From the NCBI RefSeq assembly GCF_026151205.1, contig NC_087082.1, positions 15,905,365 through 15,969,364 of the forward strand: DNA of 64,000 nt, given 5' to 3'. Made by a program: the position numbers and the translations under genes. The stretch comes from Bolinopsis microptera. Lineage: Eukaryota; Ctenophora; Tentaculata; Lobata; Bolinopsidae. Below are positions 42,725 to 54,115 of this stretch, in pieces (the stretch's first letter is position 1; every line of letters begins with the position of its first letter). Below the pieces are notes generated by a model, which did no database searches, had not been told where the DNA came from, and saw nothing but the letters and a program-made list of their open reading frames with translations.

Positions 42725-44993
42725 ACGATTCAATAGCTTCATAAAAGGTTTAATTCGAGGCGGAAAATCATCAAACCTCTGGGGTGTTTCATTTCGTGAA
42801 TAAGGAGATGAGAAGCGCGAATAGCGTGGAGCTCCTCGCTTATCAGGGAGATCTGCTCCTATAAATTATACAGAATATATTATGTAATTATATACAAAAT
42901 ACATATACATACAGCAAATAGAAAGTACATAAATCATCAGCCTACTCCTCTGTAGAACCTTTTAAAAAACTGGGGATGGCCCTAGGGGGTATCTAATTAT
43001 GGTGAAAAATGGTGAATGATTTTTATGGTGAATCGGGTTTCCAAATTTTTGAAAAAATGTCACCAAAATTTCACCATTTTTCACCATCGGATCGGATACC
43101 ACCGTACCTGGCGCCATATATTGCGCCAGGTACGGTATATTATATATATATCAGGAGCAGTATTGGCTTGCTAGTTTGCTTAAATAGTTCATTCAAATCC
43201 GATAACACTGTCGTCATTGTTTCTTCGAAAAGTTAAATTCTGTACTTAAAGTTTACTACATCACTGTCCCTACTTATAATTGATGATAGAAAATAAATCT
43301 GACGGGATGGCTTTAGTTGGCTCAGGCTGTCCCTCTAAATCGTCGTAAAGTCAGTCAGTCAATTAATGAATACGTCGATTGGTTTATTGATTAATTTATT
43401 GCCAGCCTAACTGCAAAGCACTGGCCTCCATACCGTAAAAACTTACTTGATTTAGATTCCCTGCTGCTTGAAGCTACGGCAGCCTCCATCTTCTGCAGCT
43501 CTTCCTGCTCTTCTTTTGCGTGTTCTCTGTGTATACCATCTATTCTCTGTGGTCCAGACACAATACGGCGCGGCACCCAGTTATTATCACGCAACTCCAC
43601 GACGTCTTGTATCATGAACCGGATACGGTACGCGTAGTTCGAATCTACAAAAGGATAACATTTAGAATATAGTAAACGTAGCTGGAATCTTAACAATTAA
43701 ACAAAGAATAATTATATTATGCAAGTGTTCTAGAAGAGGTCACCTAGCTAATCTTATCAAAAGTTGCTAAACATACTTGATCCCAATTCTTTGAAGTCAC
43801 CGAAACTTTTCTCGAAAGCTCGTTTCTTAAGTTCATCCTTGCACTCGTTCTCAAGTTTTAGTCCGACGGTAGAAAACAACTTAGCGAGACATTCCACCAC
43901 TTCCTCATCCAACTTTCCTTGTGCTCGTTTAGCCAGCAGGTTACCAACACACTGAAAAGGTGTTACCATGGTAACCAAAAACAGTGGATATTGATTACCT
44001 CGGTAAACTAGATAGGGGTTGCCATGGTTTCTGGATAGGAGTCAGAGGCATTGGTTTTATTTTAGATATGGATATAACTAATTCATCACACAGTGGAGTA
44101 AGAAATTCTCTTCTCAACAAAACAATAGTCTCTAGAGTCTAACCTGGCTGAGGATGATTTTAGAGGACAACATGCCCAAATTGAAGAGTTCCCCAATGAA
44201 GTTGATGTTACCCAGCATCCTTCTTTTAAATTTGCTGCTCTGGAACAACAGCTCCTCCATTTGTGCCTGCTTCTCGTTCTCGGCCAAATCAGCTGAGGGT
44301 AATTGTATTAGTAAGCATGAGTAGTGGACGGGGTTTCCGGTTTGGATTGTTGTATGTTGTTTGTATCTTTGTTGTATTTATGAAACTCACTACGGGCTTG
44401 AAGTTCATCCATCTTTTTGTTGAGTTTATCCCCATCGCTCTTTTCTCTGAAAAACTCCTTCTGACATCTGTTCAGCAGAGTCTTTCTGAACGGAGACACT
44501 TTGGAGTTCTGCTCCTCCGGAAACTTAATCGCTCCCATTATCTGACAAAATAATCATTATAAATTTGATAAGTACTAAATTTGATAAATAGAAACTACAA
44601 AGTTTTCCATTCACCTGGCAACCGGGCCGAGCGTACCCACTTTTGAAAGGTAAGCTTAATAAAATAAGAATATCAAATTATGAATGGATAATAGACAATT
44701 ACCGTGTAAACTTAAGGTTGGCATATATCATACAAACTAACCTTACAGAGGTTAGCATAAGTCTGACTGTAGAGTGGCTCCAACACGGCTTTCTCAAAAA
44801 TAATCTCCACTGCTATCTCCAGTTTTTCCATGTTATCAATACCCAGCTGCAGTATATGCGCACATAAATCCTTGAAGTTTTGTGGAGTAATTTTGTTGAG
44901 AATAGCCAGGATGTCACCGTGCAGCATTTTCGACTTTTTCAAGTCCCGTAATTCTCGTTTAGAGAGCCACGTGTTAGAATTCTTCTTGTGAGT
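42725..44993 (-). CDS. eIF4G-like protein, exons covering the MIF4G domain
   Basis: Six consecutive in-phase exons (minus order): 44742-44993, 44394-44541, 44144-44292, 43777-43951, 43447-43644, 42725-42852. The product reads as the MIF4G domain of translation initiation factor 4G: '[14 protein letters not shown]', '[12 protein letters not shown]', 'YANLCK', '[13 protein letters not shown]', '[15 protein letters not shown]', '[17 protein letters not shown]', then '[20 protein letters not shown]' and '[17 protein letters not shown]'. These match, in order, the best-conserved parts of animal eIF4G. The last exon ('[14 protein letters not shown]', '[14 protein letters not shown]') resembles the Ser/Arg-rich linker after MIF4G and is less certain. 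eIF4G scaffolds eIF4E, eIF4A and eIF3 on mRNA. The N-terminal eIF4E-binding part and the C-terminal MA3/W2 domains are not visible here; retroelement insertions flank both sides. Confidence 0.85.
42999..43087. repeat. 18-bp perfect inverted repeat
   Basis: ATGGTGAAAAATGGTGAA (42999-43016) and its complement (43070-43087) flank 53 bases; likely a small foldback element. Confidence 0.7.
43101..43136. repeat. 14-bp perfect hairpin
   Basis: ACCGTACCTGGCGC and GCGCCAGGTACGGT separated by CATATATT. GC-rich against an AT background, lying between the last two eIF4G exons seen. Confidence 0.75.
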
Positions 44994-45229
44994 CTGCAGC
45001 AATAAGTTATTGAATAGTGAATAGTGCAAGTGAATACTCCTAGTATTTAATTGGCTAAACTACTATACATAATCATTCTGGTAATCAAAAATGTTGATAT
45101 ATTGTGCAGTGTGCACAAGTTAAAGCATTAAATACTTATACTTTCAACGCGAACAAGTCAGTCAATAAATTATTTAACAAATTATTGAACAAATTAGTTG
45201 ACAAATTATTGTATTAATTAAAATTGTAC

Positions 45230-45412
45230 CTGGATTAGTGCGAGAGTATGTTTGGTGGGGTTGATGGAGTGGCTCATTTTCATACTTTTCATACTCCTTT
45301 CCTCTCTTTGTGAAATGTTGCTGCCTGGCTTCTCCCCAGTTTTAATACTTTCAACACTACTATATAACAAATAATTTGAGTTCAGGGATGGAGCCAAAGA
45401 CTCAAAGAATGT
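45230..45412 (-). CDS. Candidate upstream eIF4G exon
   Basis: Minus strand open frame reading 'YLLYSSVESIKTGEKPG' and 'MSHSINPTKHTLALIQ', ending at a GTACAA donor in phase 0. That phase joins the first certain MIF4G exon, which starts 'THKKNSNTW' in phase 0. The right boundary is unknown because a LINE fragment begins near 45440. There is no diagnostic motif, so this is inferred from phase and position. Confidence 0.35.
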
Positions 45413-45439
45413 ACCCGAAAGGGCGTCGACACGAAGCAA

Positions 45440-47003
45440 AGTGACGATGAGCCCCCCAAAGGAGGATTCTACCATCAATGTTCCAAAGTCTGAAGAGAAA
45501 TATTGTCAGTGCGAAGATTACATTTCGGAGCAGCTTTCAGTAGAGTGTGAATCCTGTAAAATTTACTGGCAACTCAGTTGTGTCGGCTTGACAGGTCTAA
45601 AGGAGGAAATGCTTGAACTTCTTATCAACTGGAAGTGTCCGTATTGTTTCGTGGTACCCAACACCTCACCAGACTCTGTTGAAAACAGATCAATCAGGGC
45701 TATCCTCAAAGAAGAGATCAAGCTTATTACACCAGCTCTGACAAACTCTCTCAAAGAAGCCCTCAAAGGCAGTGCAGAGAAAACAGTTGATAAAGCTGTT
45801 TGTCTCTATTCTGAGGTAACAGCACAAACCCAGAAGAAGGTTCTTGATGACATGAGTCGTGAACAAGCTTCTGAAACTGTTATTTCGGAAGTGCAAATGA
45901 AGATGCACACTGATACATTTGAGCGAAACAAACGAAAACTCAATCTGTGTGCTCAAGGTTCCAGAGAGCAAAAAGACTACCACTAAGCAACGCCAGGAGG
46001 ACGACTCCAAGTTCTGCAGGGAGACCCTAAAGATTAAGAAGGACGACATGATAAGCTGCCATCGCTCTGGCAAGCTTGATGCTGTTATGTAAATTCATCA
46101 TTAGAGGTGCAAGAAATGAAGATTTTGTGATTTTTGGCTCATATCTGCACAATTAACAGATATATTTAAAAGAGATGAATGACTTAATTATGTGACATTT
46201 GAATCTTTTTGGACCACATTTTAAATTTGGTTAACTTTCATAGCATACTCCTTGACATACAAGTATTTTAAAATGCTTCACACAATTTTGGCAGTGAAGA
46301 ATCAATCTCTAGTGCCACCTTTTTATGAACGTGTCCATAAGGTAAATGGTATAGAACTTGAAGTATCTGCACCGGAAAAAGATTTGGGGGTTATTACCCA
46401 TAGCTACCTGCTTTGGAACGGACAGATCAAAGCATGTATTGCTAAGGCAAATCGTATGATTTCTTGGATTGTAAGGAATTTAGTTATTAGAGAAAAGGTT
46501 GTTATGATTGCTATATATAAAGCTTTAATAAGACCTCATCTTGATTTCAGAGGCGGTTTACCCGTCTGATTGATGAGGTGGGTACTCTTCCTTACAGCCG
46601 TAGACTGGAAATCCTCAATTTGACAACGCTGGCAGAGCGGCGAATACGTGGGGACCTAATTGAAGCTTATAAGGTAATTAATGGTATGACTTATTATGGT
46701 CCAGACTTGTTCAGACCAAGCAGATCAGGTCTTAATCTGGTTTCATCCAATAGATGTAGTAAAAGTGTGACAAAGGTCAAGAATATCCAGAAGTCCTTTC
46801 TCCCGGAGCGAGTTATTCCATATTGGAACAAACTCCCTCCGGACGTCAAGAACTTTGTGACAGTTTTAGGTTTTAAAATTAAATTAGAAGGATATAAGAT
46901 AAATATGATTTCTAAAAGCATTACAAATGATTGCTTTTTTTGGAATGTTTCTAATGAAGTTTTAGTAAGAATTGATAGAGCCATAACAATTATCTTTGGT
47001 TAA
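45440..47003 (+). mobile_element. LINE with PHD-type ORF1, internally deleted
   Basis: A PHD-finger ORF1 (45447-45986) is followed after a short gap by only the C-terminal end of an ORF2. 46252-46569 reads 'VNGIELEVSAPEKDLGVITH' and 'MIAIYKALIRPHLDF'. After a stop and frame change, 46578-47003 reads 'LPYSRRLEILNLTTLAERR', 'DLIEAYKVING' and 'LPERVIPYWNKLPPDV'. Endonuclease and most of the reverse transcriptase are missing. It sits just upstream of the eIF4G exons, on the opposite strand. Confidence 0.75.
45447..45986 (+). CDS. LINE ORF1-like protein with a PHD finger
   Basis: Starts at ATG 45447 ('MSPPKEDSTINVPK'). Residues about 18-65 form a PHD finger: 'YCQCEDYISEQLSVECESC', 'WQLSCVGL' and 'WKCPYC'. 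The remainder is helical and charged, ending in 'NKRKLNLCAQGSREQKDYH'. PHD fingers in ORF1 proteins of CR1-type LINEs are documented, and the ORF2 remnant just downstream supports this. The frame ends early relative to the following basic sequence, so the C-terminus may be frameshifted. Confidence 0.6.
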   Translation: MSPPKEDSTINVPKSEEKYCQCEDYISEQLSVECESCKIYWQLSCVGLTGLKEEMLELLINWKCPYCFVVPNTSPDSVENRSIRAILKEEIKLITPALTNSLKEALKGSAEKTVDKAVCLYSEVTAQTQKKVLDDMSREQASETVISEVQMKMHTDTFERNKRKLNLCAQGSREQKDYH

Positions 47004-48057
47004 TGGTTCCATCCTTATGTGGCAAAGACGTGTTTTATAAATCTTTATTCCACTGGAAAGTTTTTAAAATAGGATAATGTTTTTGATAAAATTGTTTTTA
47101 AATATTGTATTTGATAAATGATTAATGTTGGTGGGGAAATATTTATTATATATTTTTTCACATAGTGCGATGATATTTTGTAAAGTAGTAAAACAAAATT
47201 TTTTTTAGTAAAACAAAATTTTTATTTACCACAAAACAATCAATACATATTTAATATTATTATACATTTACAAATAAATCTAAATTTAAATTCAGCTATA
47301 TACACAATACACAGCCCGCCGCGCAGACAGCCACACTTTGCTGAGAGATTCTCAGGTGCAGATGTAAGCGCCGCGCGCGAGGTTTGTTATCTTACAATTA
47401 CATGTCACGATATATTATTAATTATCAGAGAATTTTAGAAGCACAATAATAATTGCATATTGGGAAGATTTCGGTCGTTAACGCAGTACAGGGCGTGGAC
47501 ACTGCAATGCTAATAACGGAAAATTTTGAGGCACGAGTTTCATTCAGCTACCCAATTTATATGTGACATGTACTTTTATTAAATTCAGATAAATGTTAGT
47601 AACAATCGACGTCAACATTGTGCAACTGTAAACTGCAAAATGTTAACGTCGATTATCACTAAATCACATCTCGCAAGTTACTAATTCTTTGCACTATATA
47701 TGTTACGTCACTATAGCATATGTCATTCATATTGTACGTTATATAAGATAAAAATAAACATTTTATAACTGTTTCAATGTTCAACACTGCTAAAAAACAA
47801 ATACCTACTTGCCCATCGATTAAGCAGTCGCCAAAACAAGGCTCAAAGTTAATTTACCTTCACACCTCGTTTTGGAGACTGAAGGATGTCAATAAATAAA
47901 TAATGGATAACATTAATACTGAATATGATGGATAATAAATAAATTAGTTTGATTTGGGTACGGTTCGACCGGGAAAGTGGTCGGGATTAGTTCTCATAAT
48001 GAGTGATCACTGTCGTCAGATATATTAGAGCGGGAACTCCCCCAGGTTCCGGACGAA
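47004..48057. other. Retroelement 3' UTR and spacer; imperfect hairpin
   Basis: No gene recognised. 47604-47624 (AATCGACGTCAACATTGTGCA) pairs with 47634-47654 at 19 of 21 positions. An A/T-rich duplicated 'GTAAAACAAAATTTTT' lies near 47188-47222. Confidence 0.4.
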
Positions 48058-48072
48058 ACGCGCACAGTATTT

Positions 48073-49929
48073 TTTTTTTTTTTTTTTTTGAAAAGGAGAA
48101 TGTCAAACAGTATATATATACAATAAATTAAATCAAGTGATGCAATTGGCAGAGCACAATCGTAAATCCTGAGCAATAGATATCATCTATCCCTCGTAGC
48201 TCTTCTCCTCAGGTATCAGGTTGAAGGAGACGTTGGATATAGGGGCGGTCCATGCCTTCTTTGCCTTTCCACGTACACCTCTAACTGCTACTAGCACACT
48301 CCTCATTATATCCATGCTCAGGCGTGTCCTGATGTTACACATCACCTGGCTGTAGTCCACCTTTGTCTTGGTGGCTATCAACACAGCAAGTCTCCTTATG
48401 AAACGCTTGGCCTCCGGTGCCATTCCTCCTGTAGTGGTAAATACAAGGGGGACGAATGACCCTTTCTCCAATTGTAGCACTCGGTTCATGTACTGGTTCT
48501 TTTTCTCATTCTCGTGCAGAGTGTAGAGCTGTGGCATGGTCTTTCCTTGATATGTAGGCGATTTAGGATTGAAAATGCGCACATCAAAGAAAGTCCTCTC
48601 AAATGTGCTCCACACTCCTCTTGCTGATATATCAAGCCTAGCCTTATCAGCATTGTTGCCCTTTTGTTGGAAGTTGGCCGATTCTATAGGTGTTAAAAGG
48701 GGCTCAATCCTCACATCCTTGGTCACCAGCCTAAGGTATTCAGCAACGGAGTCTCTCACGTTGTTATGACGGTAGTTCACATACCCCCCTCTCTTACAGT
48801 TGAGGATATGATTGTGATCATTCTTGGCTCCATAATCGCAGAATCTTGGGGTGTTAGGGATGTCCCAACCATACCGGAGATGAACAGCATCTCTGAAGTC
48901 TTGCTTGCTGTAAGCATACCCTAGCTGTTGAATGGGAAGACATGTTAGCCAAGCTCCTGACCCATGCTCTTGTACCAGCTGCAATGACTCCCTGGTATTC
49001 TCATCCACTTCACTCATTATCTCAGCAAGCTCCTTCTTCAAGCGTAATTCTTTAACTAACTTGAGGCAATCTACTCTGCCCTTTATCTTAATTTTATCCA
49101 ACTTCATCAGGGATGTCTCCTGGTGATAGATAAGGTCAACCAGCTCCTCTGTTATCTTGAGTGACGTCTGGTATTCCTTCTCCGCGATCTCTACTGGATT
49201 AACAATACCAAGCCCCCCTAATCTTACAGGTAGCGCAAACATTCTCCTGTGCAGATCAGACACATTCCTACCAATGATTGCAGGGATGAACTTTTCTCTT
49301 ATACACTTCTTCAATGGGATGAAGAGGTCTTTAGTGTCTTGGATGGTACGCATCACAAAGGTCCACCGATGACATAGGGCTTTGGTATACCCTGATAGGG
49401 CTGCCTGAGGTTCATCGAGGGCAATATCTGACAACTCTTCTACATCCTTCACCCATTTCTCTACTTTCTTTTTTACATATGTCTCTCTAGCCTCCTCTCC
49501 ACCTATCACTGCTCCCAGATGACGCTCCCCATCACATGTGATCTCTATACCAGTCTCTCCAAATAAAAACGTGGCTGCTGGTAGTAGCGATTTTTCTTTT
49601 AGGATAAGAATAGTCTTCACTGCTTTAGGGAAGTAGCCTAACTTGGGACCGTTCACACTGAGTAAATCCCACCACAGCCGGAGTTTCTTCAGGGTACCTG
49701 CTGCTGCAGAGTCATCTGCATACCACGCTTGCATCAATTCTCCTAATTTTGTCACGCTGGCCAGGATGTTGATAAGAGGACGAATACCGATAGCATACTC
49801 TGCCATTGCTGCCACATCCCCTTGCGTTGCCCCTTCATCAGAGTAAATTATCTCACACGAATATGTGTCGTTGACAATGAGTTTGGCTGATTTCTGATAG
49901 GTGTTTTTCAGGTATTGGTGAAACGGAGG
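48073..49929 (-). mobile_element. 5'-truncated retroelement with 15-bp target duplication and poly(A)
   Basis: The 15-mer ACGCGCACAGTATTT occurs at 48058-48072 and at 49930-49944. Between them, read on the minus strand, is a reverse-transcriptase-derived protein ending in about 18 A (T run at 48071-48089). A 5'-truncated copy, a 3' poly(A) and a ~15-bp target duplication are the marks of target-primed reverse transcription, so this family behaves as a non-LTR retrotransposon. Confidence 0.9.
48187..49929 (-). pseudogene. Reverse-transcriptase C-terminal part with zinc knuckle and endonuclease-like domain
   Basis: The open frame runs from the truncation point to 48187: 'YSDEGATQGDVAAMAEYAIG', the catalytic 'WYADDS', a thumb-like region 'LHRRMFALPVRLGGLGI', then a Cys/His cluster 'FCDYGAKNDHNHILNC' and 'RHNNVRDSVAEYLRL'. 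The C-terminal domain reads 'ARLDISARGVWSTFERTFFD' and 'LEKGSFVPLVFTTTGGM'. A Cys/His finger followed by a restriction-like endonuclease is the arrangement of R2/NeSL/CRE-type LINEs, and 'D...FFDVRI' could be that active site; this is inference. The N-terminal half of the RT is absent because of 5' truncation, not decay: the remaining 580 codons have no stop. The fragment at 3740-4213 is a relative. Confidence 0.75.
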
Positions 49930-50119
49930 ACGCGCACAGTATTTAGAGTATCAGCGCGCAATGCTGTGCGCGTTCCCATATTGTTTTAAATCATTCGGCG
50001 ATCGCGTTCAACGTGACTGGTGAGGAAGTGCTATGTTGTTTACCTAAATTCAAGCATGGTATCCATAGATAAGATTATCAGTCAGTAAGTGGGAATAACA
50101 GGCAAGTATCACTTCTCAC

Positions 50120-50794
50120 TCAGAATTCAGTGAAATTTTTGTCACACCAATCAGTTCCATACCTGTTTTGAGCTCTTAGAAGTGACTGTTTAAGCAAATT
50201 CTTGACAGAGCTGCAAGGGGAGGTGAAATTCATCGGCCCAACTTTACGAAATTCGTTCCACAGCCATGCAGATTTGTACATAAATTGATTAGTTGGAGAG
50301 GGCGTGATTAACAAATTATCTTTCCTATTTGATAAGCCGAATAGGTAGTATAACGAAATTGGTACTCGTGACTTAATGATCTTAAACAATTCCATTAAAG
50401 AACGGTATCTGTATAGGTTCTCTATAGCAAGTAGTTCGTGTTTTGTGAATAGAGGTTTGGTGGACTCTTTAACATAGAATTCAGATCCTAGACGTTGAGA
50501 ATTAATTGGTCTTGCTCTAGCACATGTCTTGAACTTGTCTACATAGGCTTCAAAGTCTCCAAAGAGAATCCTGATACACTTCTTTTGAGTAATAAATAGC
50601 GGTTTCAACTGATTATTGGGAATACCTCCCCAGACAGAAATAGCATAACCTAGGTGTGATTCAAAGAGAGAATGATATATTTGCTTATATAGTGATTCTG
50701 GCAAGCATTTCTTAATACGGTAGATACGTCCACAAGCACTACTTAGTTTCTTATTGAGAGAAAATATGTGTGGTTTAAACATGTGTGATGTCAT
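50120..50794 (-). pseudogene. C-terminal fragment of a LINE ORF2
   Basis: About 224 codons are open on the minus strand: 'LNKKLSSACGRIYRIKKCLP', 'FESHLGYAISVWGG', 'LFITQKKCIRILFG', 'LLAIENLYRYRSLMELFKI', 'LWNEFRKVGP'. This is the region after the reverse-transcriptase palm, as in the ORF2 at 33078-36767 ('LSYGITVWGSS', 'LFINQKKALRNVFG'). Endonuclease and palm are missing, so it is a 5'-truncated insertion. Its first codons abut unrelated 'TTTACTTTAC' sequence near 50800. The Met used as start is internal to the domain, so no functional protein is expected. Confidence 0.8.
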
Positions 50795-52208
50795 AAATTT
50801 TACTTTACTTTTCTTTGTTTTACTTTACGAGTTTACGGTACGAGAACACGAAATGATTCCTAAAAATGGAGTTGTAATGCATTTATGTTTAGTTGACCTA
50901 ACATTTGGAATGAACTACTTTATTCGACTGTAGAAGAGTGTAATAAATTTTCCAATTCATTCATTATCACTTATAACTTAAATAATAGACTAGGTTGCTA
51001 AACATTCATAATAACGGCATTGGATTTATTGTTTATACACCATAATTAGAAACCGACCGGATATCCGGCTGAATCCGGATCCGGCCAGATATTCGGCTTC
51101 AATATCCGGTTCCGGCTCCGGTTTCAAAAAATTTGTCGGATTTTTGCTTGTATCACGTTGCGACCCCACGATCGTTTCACTATCGTCCTGACGATACAGG
51201 GGGAGCCGCGTACTTGATCGTGCGCGGCGGGTCATACAACGTATGACAAATTTTTGCCCGATATTTCTTTTTTAAAACGTATTTCTAAAATCTTGAATAT
51301 TTCTCGTCACATTTTAACTCGAATCCCTAAAAATCAAAAATTTTTGACTTATAGGTGCGGACTTTAAAAAACCAAAGTTCATATGATTATTTGTAGCGCG
51401 ATGCGTTACTGTGCCGCGCCGAGCTGAATTGACTTCATCAATTAAATGATTATGTATGTAATGAACATAAGTATAATAGCCTGAGGTCCTGTCTAAGGTT
51501 GACTTTTGGTGCCTTAGACTTTTCTAAGGTTGACTTAATGTGAAATAATTGGTCTATCATGATACGATCAATGATACGCGCGGCATCGTTGAGCTGAGTC
51601 AAAAATCAAGCCGCGCATGCGCGGCTTACGTATTTGAACATTAAAATGTATTTGCTGCTGCCGTAAAGTACCGATTTTTCCACACTTCGTGTGCCAGGCA
51701 AACGCGAAGGTGGCCTACATGACAGACCAAGCTTACAAACATAACAAGTTATCAGGTTTATAGCCACACAGTATCGAATTCAAACACCTTCTTCACTCAC
51801 CAAGAAATTTGCGAAATTAAAAACATAAATTAGAAAACAAATCTGCAACCAACCCGACCAATAATAGAGGTCGGTCTATCCAATAGAACAGTCGTATTAC
51901 GTTCACAAAACTAATCAGTTTCTTTATATAATCGACATACAACACCTGAACATATCTTTTAGGGAAACAATCTGATCAACATAGCTCACAACACAAATAA
52001 TTAAAAATCATAAACTCTCCCAAAATTTATAGACATATAAAACAGTGCTAAACATAAGATTTAATCAGAGTCCTGACTGCATTAAAATTAAACCAATCAG
52101 ATGTTTCGCAACTTTGTGATGGCTTATATAAGCAGCTGAATAAAATGTTCATGTGATAAAATTTAGTTGTCGTCTATGATTAAAACTTAGATTTGGTGTA
52201 ATGAACAT
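50795..52208. other. Intergenic, no gene recognised
   Basis: Contains a cluster of 'ATCCGG/TTCCGG/CTCCGG' words at about 51058-51122 and scattered 'GCCGCGC' around 51215-51620, unusual in this AT-rich window. 'TAAGGTTGACTT' is repeated near 51495 and 51525. No supported coding exon. Confidence 0.4.
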
Positions 52209-53802
52209 GGACGTGTTCAAACCTGGTTGGTGGTTTTGTTTCATTTTTCCCACTCATTACTTCTGGGCCCCCAGATTGAAATCTGTAACATTTTAAGAAA
52301 AACTGAAACTACTGACAAAAACTAGACCCTTTGACTGAGGGCACCCTTGAATCAGAATTTTTGTAACATATTCAGGTCCTGAGATATAGCAGTTTAGTTG
52401 GGGGCCCTGGATATTGAATTTTGTAACACATTTCTATGTTACACTTTTTCAATGGGTTTTTAGAGAAGCTTCTTGATAGTTTTTCAAGTTCAGACCAGTT
52501 TTTCTAGGTCACAAAGGGTTCCATCAATCATATTCTTGACCAAATTTTGTACTTGGGCCCAAAACATTGAATTCTGTAACATATTTATGTTTTCACTGCC
52601 AAGGTCATATCTGGAATATTCAATATATTTTTGTATTGGTAACATGGTTTTTAGATTCTCATACAAAATTGTAAAGCAATCCTTATTCGTATAATTTGAT
52701 AAAATGGCTGCGGAACTTGAATAATGTAACATTAGAAAGTAAATGTATAGAGTATAGTATATAGTATGTATCCTAGTGTGAGGGGTGTTAGGCAAGCTAT
52801 ATTATAGTTTTTGAAGTTCAGACCAGTTTGCCTACGTCATAAGGGTTCCATCAACCATATTATTGACCATAATTTGTACTTTGGCCCAAAACATTGAATT
52901 TTGTAAATCCATAGATGGACATGGAACTCTGCCATTTCAGTGGATAAACTCGTGACCTGGCATTTTATTGTTACAAATTTCAATATATAGGGCCCAATTT
53001 CTATTTTCTATACAATTTGATATATAAATTAAAAGTTTTTAAATATCCAACCTTTAATCTAATTAGCTATATTCATTTGATTAAATTTACCGCGTTCTGT
53101 CGCGGATTGTCAATTTAAATTACATTACATTTAAATTGTTACAAAATTCAATAATTTGGTCCCAATTATCATTTTTTTAATTTGTTAAGTTGTTTCATGT
53201 CTTTATTTTAATGCATCAACCAACTTAAAACCAATACTAGATCAAACAACTCTGTATAACATACTCATTTGTAACCATGTTACGTTATTCAAAGAAATGG
53301 GCCTTTTATTGATTATGAACCATATACCAAGATTGTGGTAATGCCTTTATACAAGAATTGCTGCACTAATAACCTGGTTTGAGAGTTAAATACATATCCT
53401 ACACTAGCTGTGGTTGTAACAAACTATAAAGATAGATTCATGAAAACAAGATGTTACAAAATGTCCATTTTGGGCCTTTTTGTGTAACCAAAAGTGGGCC
53501 TTTTTTCATTCTACAGCTAAGCAAATACCTAAAGTACATTTTTTGTGAAGCAAGAATCTTTAAAATTTAATAATTGGCTGAGCCATTGAAAAGTGTAACC
53601 AAATGTTACATTTTTCAACATAACTGAGCCATTTTACAATATTATTCATAGCCGATGACCTGAGACTATTTGTTATCACAATTTTAATCATCTCTGAAAG
53701 TTTCAAGACCATCGAGTAATTATTAATGGAGTTATTGTAAAAATGAGAAAATCGCCCATTTTGGCAGTGAAACAAAACCACCAACCAGGTTTGAACATGT
53801 CC
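52209..53802. mobile_element. Second non-autonomous DNA transposon, 1,594 bp
   Basis: Inverted ends GGACGTGTTCAAACCTGG (52209) and the complement of GGACATGTTCAAACCTGG (to 53802), matching over about 34 of 35 bases, are flanked by ACAT on both sides (52205-52208, 53803-53806). The interior has many 'TTGTAACA' words in both orientations and a ~95-bp direct repeat (about 52488-52583 and 52816-52911). No protein is encoded. It has the same outer consensus (GGAC-RYGTTCA) and 4-bp duplication as 6783-8673, but the rest differs. Confidence 0.88.
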
Positions 53803-54115
53803 ACATAATTTACCACGTCTTTTGCATAAATTCAAAATCTTAATATCATAGTCCACCCTTTTTTGTTATATCCCTGGTTTCTATAGACCACGCCTTGCAT
53901 GCTCTCAGAACCAAATAACTTGAGAAATTTGTGGGTGCCATTTATAAATTAGAAATTATATAATACAGATAAAGAATCACAGATGAAGACACACAAGTAA
54001 TTCTTAACTACAGGATTCCAGAACACAAACTAAAAACTATCATCTGTTCTAAGAACGATACCATTTATCGCTCAACGATCGATAATCACCATCGGTCGGC
54101 GCTAATTTCACTATT
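53803..54115. other. 3' flank of the KIF13-like gene
   Basis: Non-coding; presumably holds the 3' UTR of the minus-strand kinesin gene. No clear poly(A) signal could be chosen. Confidence 0.35.

Noticed and set aside
47940-48060. Possible tRNA-like sequence ('GGTTCGACC')
   Set aside because: No acceptor stem or anticodon arm could be paired around it.
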